A stretch of DNA of 64,000 bases from NCBI GenBank assembly GCA_024509875.1, contig JAMPIV010012174.1, positions 1-64,000 of the forward strand, given 5' to 3'. The first letter of the stretch is position 1. Each line of letters opens with the position of its first letter. Positions 60,525-64,000 of the stretch are shown in pieces. A model generated the notes under the pieces. That model saw nothing but the letters and a program-made list of their open reading frames with translations, was not told where the DNA came from and searched no databases. The position numbers and the translations under genes were made by a program. Source of the DNA: Oreohelix idahoensis. Taxonomy: Eukaryota > Mollusca > Gastropoda > Stylommatophora > Oreohelicidae.

Positions 60525-60792
60525 TATAAAAAGTCATGCGCCGCCGCCTGAATACGACCTGTTTTTTTTTTGTTTTTTTTTTTGCTATATAAAAGTCATG
60601 CGCCGCCGCCTGAATACTACCTGTTTTCCTTATATAAAAGTCATGCGCCGCCGCCTGAATACTACCTGTTTTCCTTATATAAAAGTCATGCGCCACCGCC
60701 TGAAAACGCCTGAAATCGATCGGAGTATTTTGCTATATAAAAGTCACACGCCGCCGCCTGAATACTACCTGTTTGGTACATTGTATACTACT
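60525..60792. repeat. Right outer terminus and subterminal repeats
   Basis: Complement of the left end: five copies of GTCATGCGCCGCCGCCTGAA with TATATAAAA, then CCTGTTTGGTAC and GTATACTACT. The TAAGGG duplication follows at 60793-60798. Confidence 0.85.
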
Positions 60793-60798
60793 TAAGGG

Positions 60799-62417
60799 CT
60801 GACGCTGACGTAAACGTAAAAATTTTTGTTTTTGAATTTATTTTTTGGGGGTGAGATGTGAATGCATTTAACTGGGTAGGGCCAGCGTGAGACCCTGTCT
60901 AGTGTTGAGAAGCGACACGTGAAAGGAAAGATATTTCTAAAAGCCGAATTTCGGAGTAATTAAATACTATTTCTTTTAAAATGGGGGGAGGGGGGTAGGG
61001 GGGGGGGGGGTGTAAAATATTCGTCACGTCGAACAATGGGGTGTCTGGATTTTTGTGACGAAGTGTGACAAAGGGGGAAGAGTGTTTAAAAATGGCTAAT
61101 ATTGCGTGACGTCATATATTGACGACTCATATGCGGTACCGATACTTGCTGTATTCAGGGGCATAAAAACCGCCCGGGTAGACAGGGTACGTCGTGGAGG
61201 ACTACTGCACTAGAGGCCCCGAAATGTAGTAGTCAGAAGGGAACTTCGCCTTTTTTTATACCCATTTAGTTTCCTTATTCCTGTGTTTCTGGAGACAGAA
61301 TGAAGAGATCAAGAAGATATAGACAGATCTTGAGTGGATGGTGTATAGAACAGGAGGACGTTGTACAAATTTGTTGTAGTCTATGCTGCTCGGAGAACTG
61401 AAAAGTGATGATGGTAATGATGATGTTGATGACGCTAAAGTATGAAGTCACATTTTTAAATACAGATTTCTCGTAATTTGTTTACAGTTAGTGATACCAT
61501 TTTATAAGGAGGGCCCCACTTTATTTGTGGCAGGGCACCCTTGTGACAGGGAGCGGCACTATTTTGACATATGTGTCAGGGGAGAGAAGTTTTGATCCCA
61601 AATGGCCGTTAGATAACATTCATAAATCATATGTCACCATTTTGTATTATGAGACAGATGGTTAGGTTTTGGTGATCGTTGTGAGAAATCTCTCGAGTGT
61701 GACTGGTTACCACCAGAGCTGTTAGTACCCGAAGGAAAGATGATGCAACCCAAGTTCTTATTACTCACCACAGGCTGTCACGTTATCTATGCTTATTGAT
61801 ACCTTCCACTACAACGTGCTTATTCAATAACTCACTGGTTTTATAAACAATCCGTTTTATTTACAAGTCCAACTGGACTACAAGGTTCATATAGATGACA
61901 CAATTCAATACCCTGACTACTGACGGTCAGAACGTTCACAATCAAAAAGAGCATTGTTCCTTGTATAAATCGACAGTCTTAATGAAATACTGTCCCATGT
62001 CATTTATAAACAATGGTGGCTTCTACTGACTCTTTGTAATTTCATAGATAAAAGTTATCAAAATGTTCATACAACATAACGTGGGGTACAAACCGTATAC
62101 AATTCTTCCAACATAATATCTTGACTTAGTCGTGTGAAATGGTTACACTTGCAGAAAGGGATAGTTCTCAACTTCTAACAACTATAGAGTTTTTTCCAGT
62201 TAAGTGCTGTATACTTGCTTGACTTATTAACTGTTAGACTTTATGAAATACTAACGTGATAAATGTGTTGCGGCCGTACTGTGCAAGCCATACCCTATTT
62301 GATACTAGTACAAGTTAGTTTGGGTTTGTTTTATTACGTTACTTACCTAACAAATAACACAAGCACATCTAAGTACTTTGGTATTCCACAACTAATTTCT
62401 TTATCTGGATTTCAAGT
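60799..62417. other. Non-coding between the palindrome and the receptor exon
   Basis: G-runs lie at about 60984-61010. A block TTTTTGTGACGAAGTGTGA near 61053 resembles one near 42650. No gene recognised; this may include the 3' UTR of the receptor gene on the minus strand near 62418. Confidence 0.45.
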
Positions 62418-63044
62418 TTAAGTATTTTCTGCTAATATCTTTTTCCCACCGCTCTTCTCTCCGCAAAATAATTCTCGGAATATCGCTCGGTACCGGCTGC
62501 TCATTGTGTAGTAGATAAAAATATTGAAAGCCGAGTTAGCCGATTCTAGAATGTATCCGAAAGAGAAGACAATGAAAAACATGTTATGGTACTTCCCGCT
62601 TATAGCAAACTCAGGTTCTACTGTCATCCCAATAAAAATGACACACACAGGGATAAAACAGATGATAAACATGGTGGATATCATTACAACCATCTTGGAG
62701 ATCTTCTGGTCACGGCTTGATAAATTCTCAGATTTTCCAGGAGCTATTGATTTTTTGCGCCATTCTGTTTTACTCTTGAGTTTGACGACAAGAACAATGG
62801 TAGAAATAATGACCGTTAGGAATGCACTAAAAGGAATAAAAATGTTGTTGATCGTAAACGAGACTTTCTCAACAGCCTCCCTATCTTCTGTGTACACTAG
62901 TCCTAGAAGAGTTTTGTTTCGTTTTGGAAAGAACTTCCAGCCAATTCTGTTGCTATAATACACTGGGGACACGCTGCCAATTAGCACGATGAAAATGCAG
63001 ATGATGATGATTGTGCATCTCTTTGGAGTGAGGATCGTCTTCAC
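62418..63044 (-). CDS. Last exon of a rhodopsin-type 7TM receptor
   Basis: The exon encodes about 208 residues in the frame entered after a splice acceptor (CCTGTTACAG before GTGAAGACG) at 63045. The apparent start codon is GTG inside the exon, so the true protein begins in an upstream exon beyond 63044. Hydrophobic segments at residues about 11-30, 64-88, 117-141 and 154-180 correspond to TM4 to TM7. KTILTPKRC is the usual approach to TM4. NIFIYY stands where NPxxY normally is, followed by the helix-8-like SSRYRAIFRELF. The stop is at 62418-62420. It would be a plasma-membrane G-protein-coupled receptor; ligand unknown. The style matches the large peptide/chemosensory-type receptor families of gastropods, which is an inference. 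No disabling change is visible. Confidence 0.8.
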   Translation of the reverse strand: MKTILTPKRCTIIIICIFIVLIGSVSPVYYSNRIGWKFFPKRNKTLLGLVYTEDREAVEKVSFTINNIFIPFSAFLTVIISTIVLVVKLKSKTEWRKKSIAPGKSENLSSRDQKISKMVVMISTMFIICFIPVCVIFIGMTVEPEFAISGKYHNMFFIVFSFGYILESANSAFNIFIYYTMSSRYRAIFRELFCGEKSGGKKILAENT

Positions 63045-63248
63045 CTGTAACAGGTTTTATAAGATTTTAACAAAAAGCCAAGCGATATTAAAGTCTAGAA
63101 ACATTCATAGTGATTTAAATCATGATTTTTGTGGTGAATATGGTGAAATATGAAAATGTTTTTATTACTGGAAGGAAAGATGATGATTTTTGTGCTTCAT
63201 CTGGTCCTTCATCACCCTTTAGCTCCTAAAGACACAAAGGTTTTCAAC

Positions 63249-63350
63249 AAACTCATGTCAAGTCATCATATCCCGTTCCACAAACTCCTGTCAAGTCTTC
63301 ATATCCCGTTCAACAAACTCATGTCAAGTATTTATATCCTGTACCATCAG
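63249..63350. repeat. 33-bp tandem repeat, three units
   Basis: The unit AAACTCATGTCAAGTCATCA plus TATCCCGTTC and a 3-bp spacer occurs three times with changes. It lies in intronic or intergenic DNA upstream of the receptor exon. Confidence 0.85.
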
Positions 63351-63389
63351 CCCAAGTTGTTTTTATGACTTCCGATTACTCTCATGTAT

Positions 63390-63700
63390 GTCATAAATTC
63401 CTTTCTCCGTGTGTTCTTCAGTCTCCATTTAGTTATCTTAAGCCTGGTGATTCCACAATAAGGACTGCCTTTAAATACTAGCAGCAGGTTCCTCGGCACC
63501 TTCGTCTCATTTCTTGTTCCACTAACACTTGTGTGATTCCTGTCATTAGCTCCACACTAGTGATCTTGTTATATCATTTCAATCCTTCTATTCTACGCAA
63601 GCACTCATTTATGAAGATCTCTAGCTTTTTGCTTGTTGCTATTGTTTTTTCCCCCAATGTTTCAGAACCATACAATAGGACTGACTTGTTATGTGAAGTT
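63390..63700 (-). pseudogene. LINE reverse-transcriptase C-terminal relic
   Basis: On the minus strand a frame reads SVLLYGSETLGEKTIATSKK, then LEIFINECLRRIEGLK, a stop, and NKITSVELMTGITQVLVEQE with RRRCRGT. These are the C-terminal landmarks of APE-type LINE proteins (LLYG-SETW, INKCLRRIL, W-x-x-K-I-S-N-x-x-L). It is an old fragment, and its position suggests it sits in an intron or upstream of the receptor gene. Confidence 0.65.
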
Positions 63701-64000
63701 ATCTTATGACATAAATGGTCCATGTACGGAACGATAATGAGTGTGTGATTTACGAGATGAAATCCAAAATGTACAAGGTCCCTGTAGGAATAGAATATAA
63801 TGTGTATGGTGCATGTGACGAAATCTAATGATGTCTTTAGTCCCTGTAAGGAAAGTCCCTGTGTGCTGCATGTAAGCTAAATATTCCATGAAGTGGTGGA
63901 ACGGCTTGTACACATTGTTGTTACCATAAGCTATTGTAGCGGGAGTCTTGAGCTCCTGGCAGGTTCAACCCAGCTGAAAATTTCACGGAAGAGAGATAAT

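Larger units (their letters stand above)
46305..60792. mobile_element. 14.5 kb palindromic element with 6-bp TSD TAAGGG
   Basis: The left arm (46305-53503) and right arm (54029-60792) are collinear inverted copies. They match in the subterminal repeats, cis-repeat blocks, microsatellites, zinc-finger gene, GA tracts and inner ends. Outer termini are AGTAGTATAC...GTATACTACT. TAAGGG lies directly outside both (46299-46304 and 60793-60798), and sequence beyond that is not palindromic. Polinton/Maverick elements are reported with 6-bp duplications and AG-starting inverted termini, but their core genes are not visible here. The arms differ by substitutions and indels (the left arm is about 430 bp longer), so the inversion is not brand new. 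Confidence 0.85.

Noticed and set aside
46305..60792. Palindrome as a long-read foldback or assembly artefact
   Set aside because: An artefact would not end precisely at terminal repeats flanked by a 6-bp direct duplication, nor leave unrelated sequence on both sides. Noisy reads could still exaggerate the arm differences.
46305..60792. Calling it a standard Polinton/Maverick
   Set aside because: No polymerase B, integrase, ATPase, protease or capsid reading frame is visible in either arm.
41818..61130. Shared block GTGACGAAGTGT near 42650 and 61055 as a repeat family
   Set aside because: The match is under 20 bp plus loose similarity, too little to define an element.

Overview
This is a eukaryotic, most likely molluscan (heterobranch gastropod-like) genomic window: AT-rich, rich in microsatellites and packed with mobile elements. 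There are no bacterial-style operons. The only host gene I can defend is one exon of a seven-transmembrane receptor at 62.4-63.0 kb (minus strand), with a splice acceptor at its 5' edge. The gastropod assignment is an inference from that receptor type and the repeat mix.

Layout. 0-4.3 kb holds a decayed, unrecognised minus-strand reading frame with a Pro-rich minisatellite. 4.8-6.5 kb is a frameshifted copy of an unnamed protein family. 9.0-9.3 kb is a LINE 3' end. 10.2-16.65 kb is a complete-ended Ty3/Gypsy-class LTR retrotransposon (1.2 kb LTRs, TSD AGGGG) whose integrase zinc-binding domain lies before the reverse transcriptase (a Gmr1-like order) and whose integrase core is missing. 16.9-18.0 kb and 24.9-26.5 kb are Tc1/mariner-type transposons with broken transposases. 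19.1-22.5 kb is a full-length RTE/BovB-like LINE with a 10-bp TSD. 22.75-23.5 kb is a 5' fragment of a second LINE family, whose full-length copy lies at 42.8-46.0 kb with a 16-bp TSD. 27-36.9 kb holds SINE-like and tRNA-like repeats, a hammerhead-like motif, and a gag gene enclosed by 0.38 kb inverted repeats. 38.2-41.8 kb is a solo copy of the Gypsy LTR split by a nested 2.3 kb insertion.

The outstanding object is 46305-60792: a 14.5 kb palindrome with arms of about 7.2 and 6.8 kb around a loop of about 0.5 kb. It has precise matching termini (AGTAGTATAC...) and a 6-bp target-site duplication TAAGGG on both sides. It is therefore a transposed unit and not a random inverted duplication. Each arm carries a copy of a gene with four C2H2 zinc fingers plus a conserved-looking C-terminal region, arranged divergently. 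The left copy has lost its ATG; the right copy begins at an ATG directly after a splice-acceptor-like sequence but is frameshifted downstream. Terminus, TSD length and zinc-finger cargo recall Polinton/Maverick elements, yet no polymerase, integrase, ATPase or capsid gene is visible. I interpret it as a non-autonomous, palindromic relative or an undescribed family.

Almost all coding content is transposon-derived and damaged to some degree. The Gypsy copy and the two full-length LINEs look young (near-identical LTRs, clean TSDs, few disabling changes), whereas the solo LTR and the LINE fragments look older.
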